Source: Blasia pusilla (taxonomy: Eukaryota > Marchantiophyta > Marchantiopsida > Blasiales). Taken from it: DNA of 64,000 bases. Below are positions 11,826 to 23,682 of this stretch, piece by piece. Each line of letters starts with the position of its first letter. The first letter of the stretch is position 1. Both the position numbers and the translations under genes were made by a program. The stretch spans positions 7,626,001 to 7,690,000 of the forward strand of contig CM114275.1 of the NCBI GenBank assembly GCA_050084515.1, written 5' to 3'. Under the pieces are notes generated by a model. That model made no database searches and was not told the DNA's origin. It saw nothing but the letters and a program-made list of their open reading frames with translations.

Positions 11826-12074
11826 TATGTGGTTGCACAAAAACAGACAAGTCCTTCCTTAGGACGGACATGGACGGAAAATTCCCGACATGTCCAGTGA
11901 CATGGGTTTCAAAAGATGGGACCCACACTTTTAGTCCATGATGGAAGGCAAGGGAAGGATGAGAGGAGCAATGAGGGAAGAGGGAGTGTCCGTAGACTTA
12001 TGTCCTCCTATAGGATGGACATAAGTCTACGGACATGGACATGTTCACGGACACGGAATTTGTCCATAAAAAAC
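11826..12074 (+). mobile_element. Small TIR element, copy 1 (hAT-like MITE)
   Basis: The left end reads GTGGTTGCACAAAAACAGAC followed by AAGTCCTTCC; the right end has GGACATGTTCACGGACACGG and closes with AACCTTG. The termini pair as (CA)AGGTTGCA-type inverted repeats, and inner palindromic words (TCCTTCCTTAGGA, GTAGACTTA..GTCTAC) follow. The internal part (GGGACCCACACTTTTAGTCC, ATGGAAGGCAAGG) is shared with the copies at 12908 and 29306. Flanks CTTATGTA (left) and CTTATATG (right) may be a worn 8-bp target duplication. Confidence 0.65.
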
Positions 12075-12907
12075 CTTGCTTATATGTAGAGCCCATCAAG
12101 AGGTTCAATTTATAAGCTTACGATATGTGGAGGCCTAACGTCTCTAGACTATGGTTACGATTGTGATCATGTGGTATAGCGCCCTTCTGAATTGAAGAGA
12201 ACGTGGGGGAGGGACAGAGGACGTTGGGATACTTGGCTCACAAGGTTGGGTTGATAGAGGAATGAGGAGAAAACCATTCTAATGGAATGAGCGAGGATTA
12301 TATAGGATTCCTACTCGAGTTAGTTTGAGGTGATCGATCCGTGCCCTTTTGTCAATCTAAGCCATTGGTTTTCATAAGTGTTTGAGGAGTAGCTCGGATG
12401 ATTTTGATTTATGCAATTTTGGTCTGATGTGCGATATCTTCTGCTGACACGGCTCCTGAATTTATGACGTCCAAATTTGAATTTTGAAATCTATACGAGT
12501 AGTAGGTTAAGTAACGTAGGTGTGTTGACATCGATCTAATCTAGACTGCTAGTCTAACATGTAGTTTGGTATGAATGACAAGTATAAGTAGCAACATTTT
12601 CCCACATGAATTTTTTGCTAGCAATCTCTCTACACCGGAGATGTAGAGAGATCGCTCTAGAAGTGAGGAAGAATGTGAGCGCCCCGATGTTGATCTTTTG
12701 TAGGTCGAAGCGGAAATACAATCATGAGGTTCATTTTTCTTCTCCTTCCGAATGCAACACTTGTGTTGTTGTCGATTTGGTCTACGGTGGAGTTTGATAG
12801 GAGTTCATTTTGATGTCAATTGCGGCACGATAGAAAACGCCTTTTTGGGGGTTTCAGATACTATGACTTCCAAGCCTAAAGGAAGATTTCTTGTCAAGGT
12901 TTAGGGT
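12075..12907. other. No gene; contains a 15-bp-arm hairpin
   Basis: No convincing coding frame. Positions 12620-12634 and 12642-12656 pair at 14 of 15 bases (AGC.ATCTCTCTACA) around a 7-nt loop. Confidence 0.5.
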
Positions 12908-13219
12908 CAAGATTGCACAAAAATAGACAAGTCCTTCCTTAGGAGGGACATGGACGGAAAAGTCTCGACATCTCCACTAACATGGGTTCCAAGAGGTGGG
13001 ACCCACACTTTTAGTCCATGATGGAAGGCAAGGCAAGGATGAGAGGAGCAATGAGGGAGGAGGGAGTGGAAGTGGAGGGAGGAAGAAATGGGGGAGTATG
13101 GAACACGAAGGCAAGTAAGGGAAATGAGAAACAAGAGAAAGGTGGAGCCCATACGGACAAGTCCTTCCATAGGATGGAGATAAGTCTACGGACATGGACT
13201 TTGTCCACATGCAACCATG
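12908..13219 (+). mobile_element. Small TIR element, copy 2 (hAT-like MITE)
   Basis: This 312-bp copy is the clearest family member. The left end CAAGATTGCAC leads into AGACAAGTCCTTCCTTAGG; the right end GGACTTTGTCCACATGC ends in AACCATG. The ends form an imperfect terminal inverted repeat (CA(A/T)GGTTGCA). The centre is a purine-rich stretch (GAGGGAGGAGGGAG). It encodes nothing: the four overlapping open frames on both strands are by-products. The 8-bp flanks (TTTAGGGT and ATTAAGAT) agree at only five positions, so a target duplication is not proven. Confidence 0.7.
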
Positions 13220-13600
13220 ATTAAGATAGAGAACACCATCTCCGCCAAGCTTTTTTCAATGTATATTTGGCGCGCAACGCGCCTGATGCCTTGGCATTGT
13301 ATCATGATATTTGTAAGGGAATACAAGGAGGTACCAACATTTCGATTGCTCGAGTCATTTAACTAATTTGAAAATCCAATGCGCTTGGCATATGAAGCGC
13401 ACATCCAACTAGTATCATGCCCATCTAGCTAGCTCCTTTGAGGTCTCACAGAGTTCAGTCATGACTCCATTTTTGAGTAGTAAGGCGTAGTTTCTTGTTC
13501 TCATTTCTAGCACTTGAGGGAAAAGTTCCAACGATTTGATTTAGAAACATCAATTCCGTATGCCCTTGTTTAGGGTTCCCTTATCATTTCTGGGACCGGA
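13220..13600. other. No recognised gene
   Basis: Unique spacer between the TIR element and the 150-bp palindromic array. Nothing recognised. Confidence 0.4.
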
Positions 13601-16600
13601 ACCTAAATTCGATTGATCCTCTTTTTCATTTCAAGAATTGGATCTATGCTTTCGTTGGTGTGGGAACAAAAGTTCTGAATGCCCCCGTTTGGACTCAATT
13701 CTCAACTCTGGAACCAAAACGACACTTCCAATTGATCCTTCTTCTCATTTCGAGAATTCGATCTCTAATTCCAATGGTGAGGAAGCCAAAAATGAGGCCC
13801 GCGATCTCTTTTGGGAACTACAGTTCCCAATGCCCCCGTTTGGGCTCAATGATCGTATCAGGAACCAAAACCAGAGTTTTGATTGATCCTCCTTCTCATT
13901 TCAAGAATTAGATCTATACTTCCAATGGTGAGGTAGCAAGGAACCATGTCGGCAATTTGATTTGGGAACTATAGTTCTAAAAGCCCTCGTTTAGGTAGGA
14001 ACGTCCGTCTCTAGAACCAGAACCTAAGTTCCGATTGATCATCCTTTTCATTTCAAGAATAGGATCTAGAAGGAAGCCAGGAAAGAGGCCCGCGATTTGA
14101 TTTGGGAACTACAGCTCTGAATGCTCCCGTTTGGGATCAGTTTCAAACCGGAGTTCCAATTGATCCTCCTTATCATTTCAAGAATTGGATATCTAGTTTC
14201 GATAGTGAGGAATTTGATAAGGAGGCCCGTGATCTCATTTGGGAACTAAAATTTCAAAAGCAGCCGTTTGGGCTCAATTTTTGTATCTGGAACCGGAACT
14301 TGAGTTCCGATTCATCCTCCTTCTCATTTCGAGAACTAGATCTAGAGTTCCAAAGGTGAGGTAGCAAGGAAAGAGGCCGGCGATTTGATTTCGGAACTAC
14401 AGTTCCGAAAGCAGCCGTTTGGGCTTAGTTTTCCTCTCTAGAACCGGAACCTGAGTTCCGATTGATCCTCCTTCTCATTTCAAGAATAGGAACTAGTATT
14501 CCGATGGTGAGATAGTAAGAAAAGAGGTTGGAGATTTGATTTTGGAACTCCAGTTCCGAAAGGAGTCGGTTGGGCTCAATTTTTCTCTCTAAAACCGGAA
14601 CCTAAGTTCCGATTGATCCTCTTTCTCATTTTGAGAACTAGAACTAGAGTTCCGATGGTGAGATAGTAAGGAAAGAGGTCGACCATTTGATTTGGGAACT
14701 ATAGTTCTGAAAGCCCTCGTTTAGGTAGAGACTCCCGTCTATGAAACCGGAATCTGAGTTCCGATTGAGCATCCTTCTCATTTTGAGAACTAGCTCTAGA
14801 GTTTTGATGGTGAGGTAGTAAGGAAAGAGTTCCAATTGATCTTCCTTCTCATTTCAAGAACTGGAACTAGAGTTCTAATGGTGAGGTAGTAAGGAAAGAG
14901 GCCGACGATTTGATTTGGGAACTACAATTCGGAAAGCCCTCGTTTAGGTAGGGACTCCCGTCTCTAGAACCGGAACTTGAGTTCCAATTGATCTTCCTTC
15001 TTATTTCAAGAACTGAAACTAGAGTTCTAATGGTGAGGTAGTAAGGAAAGAGGCCGACGATTTGATTTGGGAACTACAGTTCCGAAAGCCCTTGTTTAGG
15101 TAGGGACTCCCGTCTCTAGAACCGAAACCTGAGTTCCGATTGAGCATCCTCCTCATTTTGAGAACTCAATCTAGAAGTGGATCTCTAGTTCCCATGGTGT
15201 GGAAGCTGGGAATGAGGCCCAAAATCTCATTTTGTAACCACCGCTGCGGACACCCCCGTTTGGACTTAGTTGTCGTGTTAGGAACTGGAACCTCAGTTCC
15301 GATTGATCCTTCTTTTTATTTTGAGAGAAAAATCTCTAGTTCTGATAGTGAGGAATCCAATAAGGACGCCCACGATCTCATTTGGGAACTACAGTTCCTA
15401 AAGCAGTTGTTCTGGCTCCATTGTCAAGTGTGGAATCAGAACCTAAGTTCCGATTCATCCTCCTTCTCATTTTGAGAACTAGATCTAGAGTTCCAATGGT
15501 GAGGTAGTAAGGAAAGAGGCCACCGATTTGATTTGGGAATTACAGTTCCGAAAGCCCTCGTTTAGGTAGAGACTCTTGTCTCTCAAACCGGAATCTGAGT
15601 TCGATTGATCCTCCTTTTCATTTTGAGAATTGGAACTAGAATTTCGATGGTGAGGTGATTTGGAAAGAGGCCGGCGATCTCATTTGGGAACTACAATTCT
15701 CAAAGCGGCCTTTTGGGCTCAGTTGTCGAGTCTGGAACTGGAACCTGAGTTCCCATTCATCCTCTTTCTCATTTTAAGAACTTGATCTAGAGTTCCGATG
15801 GTGAGGTAGCAAGGAACAAGGCCGGCAATTTGATTTGGGAATTACATTCTGAAAGCCCTTATTTAGGTAGGGAATCCTATCTTTGGAACTGAAACCTAAG
15901 TTCTGATTGATCCTCCTTCTCATTTCGAGACTAGATCTAGAGTTGCGATGGTGAGGAAGCCGGGAAGGAGGACAACAATCTCATTTGGGAACTATAGTTC
16001 CAAAAGCCCTTATTTAGGTAGGGGCTCTTGTCTTTGGAGCTAGAACCTAAGTTTCGATTGATCCTCCTTCCCATTTCGAGACTAGATCTAGAGTTTCGAT
16101 GGTGAGGAAGTCCGGGAAAGAGGCCGACGATTTGATTTGGGAACTACAATTCCAAAAGCTCTCATTTAGGTAGGGACTCTCGTCTGTGGAACCAAAACCT
16201 AAGTTTCGATTGATCCTCCCTCTCATTTTGGGACTGGATCTAGAGTTACGATGGTGAGGAAGGTGGGAAGGAGGAGAGCGATCTCATTTGGGAACGACAG
16301 TTCCGAAAGCACCTATTCGGGCTCAGTCCTCATATCTGGAAATGAAACATGAGTTCTGATTGATCATCCTTCTCATTTTGAGAATTGGATCTAGAAGGAA
16401 GCCGGGAAAGAGAAAGTCGAGAAAGAGGCCCGCGATTTGATTTGGGAACTACAGCTCCGAATGCTCCCGTTTGGGATCAGATCGGAACCTGAATTCTGAT
16501 TGATCCTCCTTCTCATTTCAAAAATTGGATCTCTAGTTCCGATAGTAAGGAGTCCGATAAGGAGGCCCGCAATCTCATTTGGGAACTACAGTTCCGAAAG

Positions 16601-16760
16601 CATCTGTTTGAGCTCAGTTGTCACATCTGGAACCAGAACCTGACTTCCTATTGATCCTCCTTCTCTTTTCAAGAACTCGATCTATAGTTCCCATTGTGAG
16701 GTAAGAGGCATAGAGGACAACAATTGGATTTGGGAACTCTAGTTCTGAAACCACAAGTTT
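13600..16760. repeat. Palindrome-rich array II, about 20 tandem units of ~151 bp
   Basis: A unit of about 150 bp is repeated roughly 20 times. One landmark, GATTGATCCTCCTTCTCAT, starts at or near 14309, 14460, 14611, 14763, 14986 and 15138, giving steps of 151-152 bp, plus a partial unit near 14834. Each unit carries GGGAACTACAGTTCC (or a variant), AACCGGAACC.GAGTTCCGATT and CTAGATCTAGAGTTCC. Units diverge by point changes and small deletions, giving a satellite-like array of moderate age. Open frames such as 14102-14359 and 15140-15475 pass through several units and are not genes. Confidence 0.9.
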
Positions 16761-18461
16761 AGATATCCGTTCATTTCTGGATTTAAGGCTATCAAATTGA
16801 TCATAGATCCATACTTCCGGTGCAATTGAATGTATGGCTTTTATTGCAAGGCGGAAGATGTCATGCAGAGCTGGATTCTTGAGTGCCCTTTATGAAGGTA
16901 TTTTGGTCGTTCTATCATTTCTAGAAGTGTTGTGCTTGTCAATGTTTAGGTTTTAGGGTTTCCAAGTATACTTCCGATTGACACCCTACATGTAGAGTTA
17001 CAAAAATGGTTTAAGGAATGGATTCAGTTATCATTTGTTTAACTAGATCTCTAGTTTTGATTCTTAGGTACTCCGGACGGACCAAGGCGAGCTTGTTCTT
17101 TTGGAACTAGAGTTCCAATTGCTAAATGGGTTGGAATGAGTTTGCATTTATGGAAGTGGATCTATAGTTCTAATTCTTATGTAGTCGGTATTGAGGCTAG
17201 CTATGTCATTGGGAACTATAGATTAGGTATCGGAACTTGGGCTGATTCGAGTGAGGATGTCATAGTGCAATTGCGGTGTTGAGGCCTACAACTGCTTCAT
17301 TGAGTTTTAGTTTTGAATGTATTTTGCAGCTGGCTAGCCGTGCGTTTTGAGGAGTAAGGTTATAGGTTTATTTGTCTACTATGTTCGTAGTGTAAACTTC
17401 TCTCCTTTAGTCCTATCTTACTAAAGTAGATAATGGTGGAGGGACAAGGAGAAGGAGGAACGTCAAAGGCCACAATACTTGGCCTCTGACGCTTGGGTTT
17501 CTTCCTGACAGTGTGTTTTATTTCATTAAAGGGATTGGCTCATGCCGTTTGGATATCGGACGTAAGAGTTAGTATATTATGATCTACACTTTTACAGATT
17601 ATGGTCTGACATGTTCATTCAAGTATGGATTTGAGATCCTATTGCAAGCCGTTAGAAGCCTAACCTAATAATGGTTCGAACGTAGTACCCCTTCAAATGC
17701 TGGAACGCTCCGTTCATACGTTGTCATAAAGGAAAATCACCTAGTGTGTAAAATCCTTCCTCATTAAGTATTAGATAGAGTTTTATTAGTATAAAGTAAA
17801 TTAGCTTAGGAAAAAGAAATTCCCATATTTAAACCTCTTTATGGTGCCTCTTTATGCGGGCCCAAATTTAGGAAAAGAGATAATAAAGAAAAGATGACTT
17901 TATAAAAGTAAAGTAGTGAGGTTGGTGTTTTAATGAAAAGCAAAATTAATCTTGTTGGTGGCTAGGATAGTTGGGGTAATTTGAAAAAATCAAGTGGGTA
18001 ATAGAGGATATTTTGGAAGAGATAAGAGGAAATCTACTTATGTCAAAATATGATTGGCTAAACCTTGAGAGGAAGCCATGTGGCACAAGGTAAGATGAGC
18101 TCTATTTCTTACTCTTGCCGATCCCTTGTGAGTATATGAAGAGGAGGGACCTTCAAGGGTTCGTCACCTTCTACTTCACATCTTGAGTCTCTCGTATCAC
18201 TCTTGAGTGTATGGCTTTGGGATTGCTTGCTCTTCCAATGAGAGTGGATTACTCCTTGTGGGAGAGTAACTTGACTTTGATCTATTCTTCGAGAGGTTTC
18301 TAAAGTGTGGTATGTGTGGATATGAGAGACTTGTCACCTTACATGAGTTTAGTCATACTAGAAATAGAGGATGGTTTGGCTTATTATTTTCTGAATGAGA
18401 GTGGATTATCCCTCTTGCAAGAGCAACTCCGCCAAATTCCATTCTAGAGGAGAGAGGATGT
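16761..18461. other. No recognised gene; trailing palindromes
   Basis: From 16760 to about 17230, single AACTAGAGTTCC-type palindromes continue without a regular period. From 17400 to 18460 there is AT-rich unique DNA. Two similar 40-bp stretches (ATGAGAGTGGATTA at about 18238 and 18404) show a local duplication. Confidence 0.5.
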
Positions 18462-18896
18462 TTGTCAAGTATGGATAGGGGTGGAGCACAAGTTGTGCCC
18501 GATTTTCCTTTCCTTAACCCGTATCACGTCAAGATTCTCTTTGTAGATAGGCACTGGTTCACTCGCTATCGAGTTTATTACTTTGGGGACGCGTTCATGA
18601 ACCAAGTCATGCAATCTCCAACTCCAGTGATTCTTCCTATAGTCACGTACAAAAGGACATGGGATTGCACTTTTTATGTCCTTATATAGCTATCTATGGA
18701 TGTCAATAGGCCTACTCAAGTAAGGTTTAACACTAGTTGCGTTATTTTCCTTGTGTATAAACGTAAAATAGTTTATAGGGACTTCATAGTTAGGAATTTT
18801 GGGGCTCCATGTTATGAAGAAGTGATCGCCTCGGCACTACCTTTTGTCATTCCTGTCGAGAGAGAATGGAGGGTTTACATGATAATTTTGTATTGA
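18462..18896 (+). pseudogene. Unrecognised reading frame broken by one TAG
   Basis: One frame runs 145 codons from 18462 to 18896 and is broken only by TAG at 18687-18689. The product would be rich in aromatic and hydrophobic residues (NPYHVKILFVDRHWFTRYRV, then ALPFVIPVEREWRVYMIIL). I do not recognise a family. The halves before and after the stop look loosely alike (P..V......F......V.....V.....P.V.P.......W....), which hints at an internal repeat. There is no intact start context and no neighbouring exon I can join to it. Confidence 0.35.
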
Positions 18897-18929
18897 AAAA
18901 AAGGAGAAATTCTTATAAAGTTTGACTTG

Positions 18930-19250
18930 CATCAATCACGTCTCCTACACCTAGAAGGTCGCCCTTACTCAAAGAAAGGCTATCGACACGACAACGTGGT
19001 AATATTTCTGACGTATTAGCCTTTTCGACGTGGTAAGGATGCAAACGTAGTACCCTCTCGGACATGGTAATGCTCCATCCTTGTAGCCCTCCAGACATGC
19101 AAATACTTCACACGTAGTAGCCCTTCAGACTTGAAAATCCTTTAGACTTAGTATCCCTTCAAAATGTATCACCGCTTCTGACATCGTGGCGATTCAAACG
19201 TAGTATCCCTTTGACTATGTGCTAAGTTTTTTGGTACTTCGGACAAAGAA
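18930..19250. repeat. Short degenerate repeats of about 30-40 bp
   Basis: Words of the type AAACGTAGTACCC(T/C)TTC followed by GACAT.GTAAT..TTC recur at irregular steps of about 30-40 bp. The same word occurs once more near 17677. No coding role is visible. Confidence 0.5.
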
Positions 19251-19679
19251 CTAATCATGAAGAATTGCTACCGTTCACTACTTTGTGTTTCGATTGGTAG
19301 AGGTTTGGAGGGAGTAATTCTGCAACTACCCTACAAATGTACTCTATTGTAGCCACGCGAGCCTACATAGTTTTGGTGAGCGAATCTACGCTTGAACTAC
19401 ATCTAATATGGAAGTTTGATTGAACCGCGGGGGTAGATTGGAACAAATGTTAGGGTAAGGAATCTTGTAACACAATCAAGACAATGAGTTTCTGACCAAG
19501 GTGGACGTCATCCTTGTTGGCTTCAGTCGGGTCTTAAGACGTCAACGTTATACGTTTTAGTATCAATTCCTAGATTCGCGAGAGAAACACAAGGACGTTC
19601 AATGACACGTTTTTGGATCATGAGTTTGGATTGAATCTAGTGGTGTTAGTGGACCCTCAGTGTCAAAATCTTTAGTTCA

Positions 19680-21052
19680 CTAGATTCCACCGTAGACCAG
19701 AGCAACAAGTGTCGAAGGGATCGAGTTCCAAAATTCCTAAGGTTGTGCAGATCTCGACTTTCCAATTCACCAAGGTTAGTTCACGTCTACATATGTTTGC
19801 ACTAAATGGATTTATAATGAATACTTTATTGCTCGATTCTTGTCTATCGTGCGTTAAGAAATGGGTTTTCTCTCTTGTGTTAAACGCATTGCTTACAAAT
19901 TCTCGTGTTGAAGTAAAGTTTTTTGGTCTACAATCATGGTTAAGAAGCATATTCTTACTCGGAAAAAGGTTCTAGGCGCTTCGATCCGCGACCAAAGAGT
20001 GCCTTTCAATTTGAAGTTTGTAAAGCTGATTGGTTGAGCTTAGGGAATGAACTTTAGAATATCGGCTGCGCAAGGGATGTTCGAAATAAGACTCAATATC
20101 AAACTTGCAAGGAAGGAGAGCGCAAATTTAGGTGGAATACGCTTGATTGGGTGTAGCATTGTTGCTAGTGACACGTACTTGGTGTTCCATCTTTTAGACG
20201 CGGATAATGAAAAGAACTATCATGTGGATGTTACTCAATCCGTCGTTTACCGAGCCGAGCTGAATTCGGGGGTTCAAACTCTTCCCTTCGATGTCCAAGA
20301 GCTAGTGATGAGAGGTCATGTTTCATCAAACATTCAGGACATTTGTACATTTTTTAGAGAGATGATTCGGGCAGCTACTGGAGTTGCTACCCCCAAGTTT
20401 TTGTTACCATTGATGCTACAAGAAGAAAAAAAGATAGCGCGCATTGGGTTGGGGAAAGAGACGACAAATGCTTGTCTGGCAGAGGCTGTAGACTCTACTT
20501 TAGAGATTGGGTCTATTGTCATAGTCTTGGAAAAAAAAATCGCCGAGCTTGATGCAAGGGCGACACAAAAACTCGCTGAAGGTGCGAAGCCGGCACAAGA
20601 GAGATTGTGGAAGCAGTTCAAGGATCTTTATATTCTGAACTCTACTCTGAAAATCTTTCGATTAGATGTCAATGATTTCAAACTTACCCCGCTTGGCATC
20701 AAAGCGAGAGAGCTTTATCAAGAGCGAGTGAATGCCCTGATGCATAGTCTCTTGAGGACTAGAAATGTCATAGCAAAAAATATAAATACATCTATTGTTG
20801 TTCCTTGTACATACGATATTGCAAGAGTTGATTGAAGATCCGAATAGGATATTATGCACGCAAGCCAAATTTGGTGTTCCTCCTGATGAATTTTATAAAA
20901 CGTTGCGAGATTTAATTCGATTGCCGAGGGCCAAACGCCCCATGACTCACTTTCTTGTATGTACACATAAGGAAGTCATTAGTAGTTTTAATACAACCTC
21001 ACTCGGATTTTTTTGGAGTGTCGTAAATTGGGCAGTGGAAGATGATGAGTAG
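19680..21052 (+). pseudogene. Unrecognised gene remnant with the window's longest ORF (262 aa)
   Basis: The frame 20047-20835 is the longest uninterrupted frame in the window. Its codons look coding: acidic and basic residues alternate (IARIGLGKETTNACLAEAVD), and a helical, possibly coiled stretch (VLEKKIAELDARATQKLAEG) lies at residues about 160-182. A similar-looking peptide (EDPNRILCTQAKFGVPPDEF) continues past the stop in another plus frame to 21052, so a one-base frameshift or a small intron near 20800 is likely. Upstream, 19700-19781 (IPKVVQISTFQFTK, then GT) could be an earlier exon. I recognise no domain. It may be a decayed host gene or a cargo gene of a mobile element. Confidence 0.4.
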
Positions 21053-21517
21053 GGTGTAGTTTTTGACATAGTATTTGTAAATATGGTTAGCGTCTCCCCC
21101 GACTTTTGAAAGGGTGACATTGCTTGTTGCATTGAACCCTCAAATTTTGACAGGGGAAACTAGTGCTCGTTCAGCAAGATATTCTGACAGAACTATCCCC
21201 ACACCGTTGGGAGAAAATATCGTAAGTTCAGTTTAAGAAGATCGTTATGAAAAAACTTTATGCTTGTGATTGGGATGATGACTATTACATATGGAATTCT
21301 AATCTAAGTATCCGTTTGCAAAGCAATCATCGTCAATTGGTGGAAAATCACTTGGACTATTGGCGTTCAGTCCTGAGGGAGAGAAGGAGGACGAAGTGCT
21401 GGAGAGCAAATCCAAGCAGACGCCACCGTCGAAAACACCAACTATGGTGAGAAATTTACATGATCCTCCTAATGCATGCAAATCCTTCCCGATATTAGTT
21501 TCAAATTAATATATTTT

Positions 21518-22085
21518 TTCTCATTATGTTGAGTGTCCACAAGGAGAAAATGAGAGGGAGGGACTACGTGGGACAAAAAAGCAAATTTTGATGTCATCGG
21601 GCTTTCCTACTCAAGTGAGCAACCCAACTAATTTTTCCTATTCTGATTTCAGTCTCCCAGACTCTTCTTGCACTGATGTAGAACTTAAGTTCTCATTATG
21701 TTGAGCCTTTTGCCACTACATAGGGAGAAGAGGAGAGAGAGGGACTGTTTGGGACGGAAAAGTAGACTCCACCGTCGTCGGAATCTCCTTTTGAAGTGAG
21801 CAACCCAATTAATCTTTCACATTATGTTTTCAATTTCCCAGCCTCCTCTTGCACTGATATAGAACTTAAGTTCTCATTATATCAAACATTTTGCCACTAC
21901 ACAAGGAGAAAAGGAGAGCGAGGAACTGCTTGAGATAGAAAAGCAGACTCCAGAGGGAGAAAAGGGGATTGAGGAACTCAAGGGTTTGGAAAAGCTCATT
22001 GCAACATTATCGGCTTCTTTGAATCACTTGAGCAACTAAAGTAGTGATTAACTCATCTAAAGTTCTCATTGTATTCAGCGTCTCC
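21518..22085. repeat. Tandem repeat, about four units of 172-192 bp
   Basis: TCATTAT(G)-starting units begin at 21521, 21693, 21874 and (as TCATTGTATT) 22066, steps of 172, 181 and 192 bp. The first three share AGGAGAAAAGGAGAG, and the first two share AGTGAGCAACCCAA. The end GATGTAGAACTTAAGTTCTC contains the palindrome AGAACTTAAGTTCT. Units 1 and 2 also contain a GTGAGC...TTTCAG-like interval, so each may be a duplicated exon plus intron. Confidence 0.75.
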
Positions 22086-22118
22086 ACACTACCAGACATA
22101 GATGATTCAATTGACTGA

Positions 22119-23040
22119 GTGTCGAATCCTCCATGTCAGGTGGAGATAGAGATCCAAATGATAAGCTGTAAAAAAATTTATGAAAAGGGCAACTCGAACA
22201 GCTCCTCTTCAAGATATAAAAGGTTGAGGCAGCCAAAGTCATACATAGAAAAACTTGAGAACCTAAAATTTAGAAAAGAAAACCTCATATTGTGGTTTCA
22301 TGCACGAGTCACTCAATGGAACGTGTAGTAGGTCGACATTTGAGTGTTCAGCGATTGGTGACTCGCAACTTAGAAAAGTAGTAAATACTATCCTCGGGAA
22401 TGATTTAGCCACTACACTCAAAATCTTGGATTCTAACGACTCTAGACGTAATTTAACAATAAAATATATAAATGCACAAAAAATGATACGTCTCAAGTTC
22501 TACCTCGAGCTCCAATGTCTTCAAATCCTGCGGCTTTGGCGAGAAGTACATCGTCGAAGAAAGTTGCTTGGCCACAAAATGAAGGGAGAATGAGCATTGA
22601 CATATCCGGGACATGTAGAGTCATCGTGCCGAAGGCTTCTCGGGGAAATGTGGAGCGAGAGAAAAACACAAAACGGATCTCACGTAGAACAGTATCAACC
22701 ACAGTTGGAGACTCTAGCGGTTTGGGCGCTTCTGCCGAAATTTTAGCCTTGAAACCTTTAAAGAAAAAAAAACATATTAATCCATCTCAGCATATAGAAC
22801 ATCTCTAGATAGTACTGGCTTGGGGACCAACATCGACAATGGGACCTCATCCTTGGTAAGACTCAATCGGCATCATCTTTACTATCAAGGGTTTCACACA
22901 CACTTTGATCATGCCGAAAGAGAGTTGAGATTACTAGCGGGTGGTGGTTCCTTGAAGTCAAGCATGGAGGATAAAACCTCCTTGGAAACCATAAGGGAAA
23001 TGAGTGCGGAAATTAGATCTTTGAATTTTAGCACCTAGGG
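22119..23040 (+). other. Several short plus-strand frames, unrecognised
   Basis: Frames 22119-22328, 22300-22593, 22515-22808 and 22820-23038 overlap or abut on the plus strand and have charged, lysine- and serine-rich composition (SSSSRYKRLRQPKSYIEKLE; ALKPLKKKKH). They may be exons of one decayed gene, since possible GT/AG sites lie between them, but I cannot join them with confidence and recognise no family. Confidence 0.25.
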
Positions 23041-23397
23041 GAATTTGAAGTGACAGTCATTTTGATTCATATCTTAATAAGAACTTCAATTTCCATTCAT
23101 TCTCCTGTGACTACCTTCTATCAATTGTTTTATGAAGTGTAAGGGTTTTGCCCTTGCATCCTTTCTGCATACAAGAGGTGCAATAGTTAATGTGATGTTA
23201 CCCGTCCGAGAGTTGAGGACTTCTATTTTCATGTTGTTTTACTCCTACAATCTTGCATCGCCTTTGTATTTCTGTATCCTTGGATTCTGATGAAAGAAAT
23301 GTCTAATGCAGACTCGGCCCAAATCTGGTAAAATCATGATGCTTTTTAACCGCACTAGGTCCTACTTTTTTGCCCTACTTATCGAAATACTGGCAAC

Positions 23398-23682
23398 TTG
23401 AAAAGTATTAGCATAAGACCACAGTGTGGAGAGTTTCTCCACGCAGCCAGTGATTACTTTGCTTTGGGCATGTGGACATGTAAGAATAAAGATAGTCTGG
23501 CCAAAATGGAGGTTATAATTTTGGAGCACTTACAAGAGAGGAATCTTCCCCCAGTTGGATTCACTTTGGTTCGTGCAAATAACTATCCGCGTGGAGGTGG
23601 AGCGGCTCCATTCAAACCATTGAACTATTTTGACAAGGCAACAAGACGTTGGCTGGATTTTGCAACAGATTTTATTTTTTGA
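23398..23682 (+). pseudogene. Fragment loosely like an FCP1/HAD phosphatase domain
   Basis: The frame reads RPQCGEFLHAASDYFALGMW followed by TCKNKDSLAKM. Plant small-CTD-phosphatase (FCP1-like HAD) proteins have RP...EFL.......FE.G.WSSR...N in this order. The DxDGT/V catalytic motif, which should lie upstream, was not found, and the second half (RANNYPRGGGAAPFKPLNYF) does not match. I therefore give this as a weak resemblance only. Confidence 0.25.

Noticed and set aside
12907-13224. Overlapping frames on both strands
   Set aside because: All lie within the TIR element copy 2 and encode low-complexity peptides.
13638-15475. Frames of 82-111 codons
   Set aside because: They pass through several units of the 151-bp array and repeat with it.
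22119-22328. bZIP-like basic/leucine motif
   Set aside because: The basic-plus-helical residues are only suggestive; the conserved N-x7-R spacing is absent.
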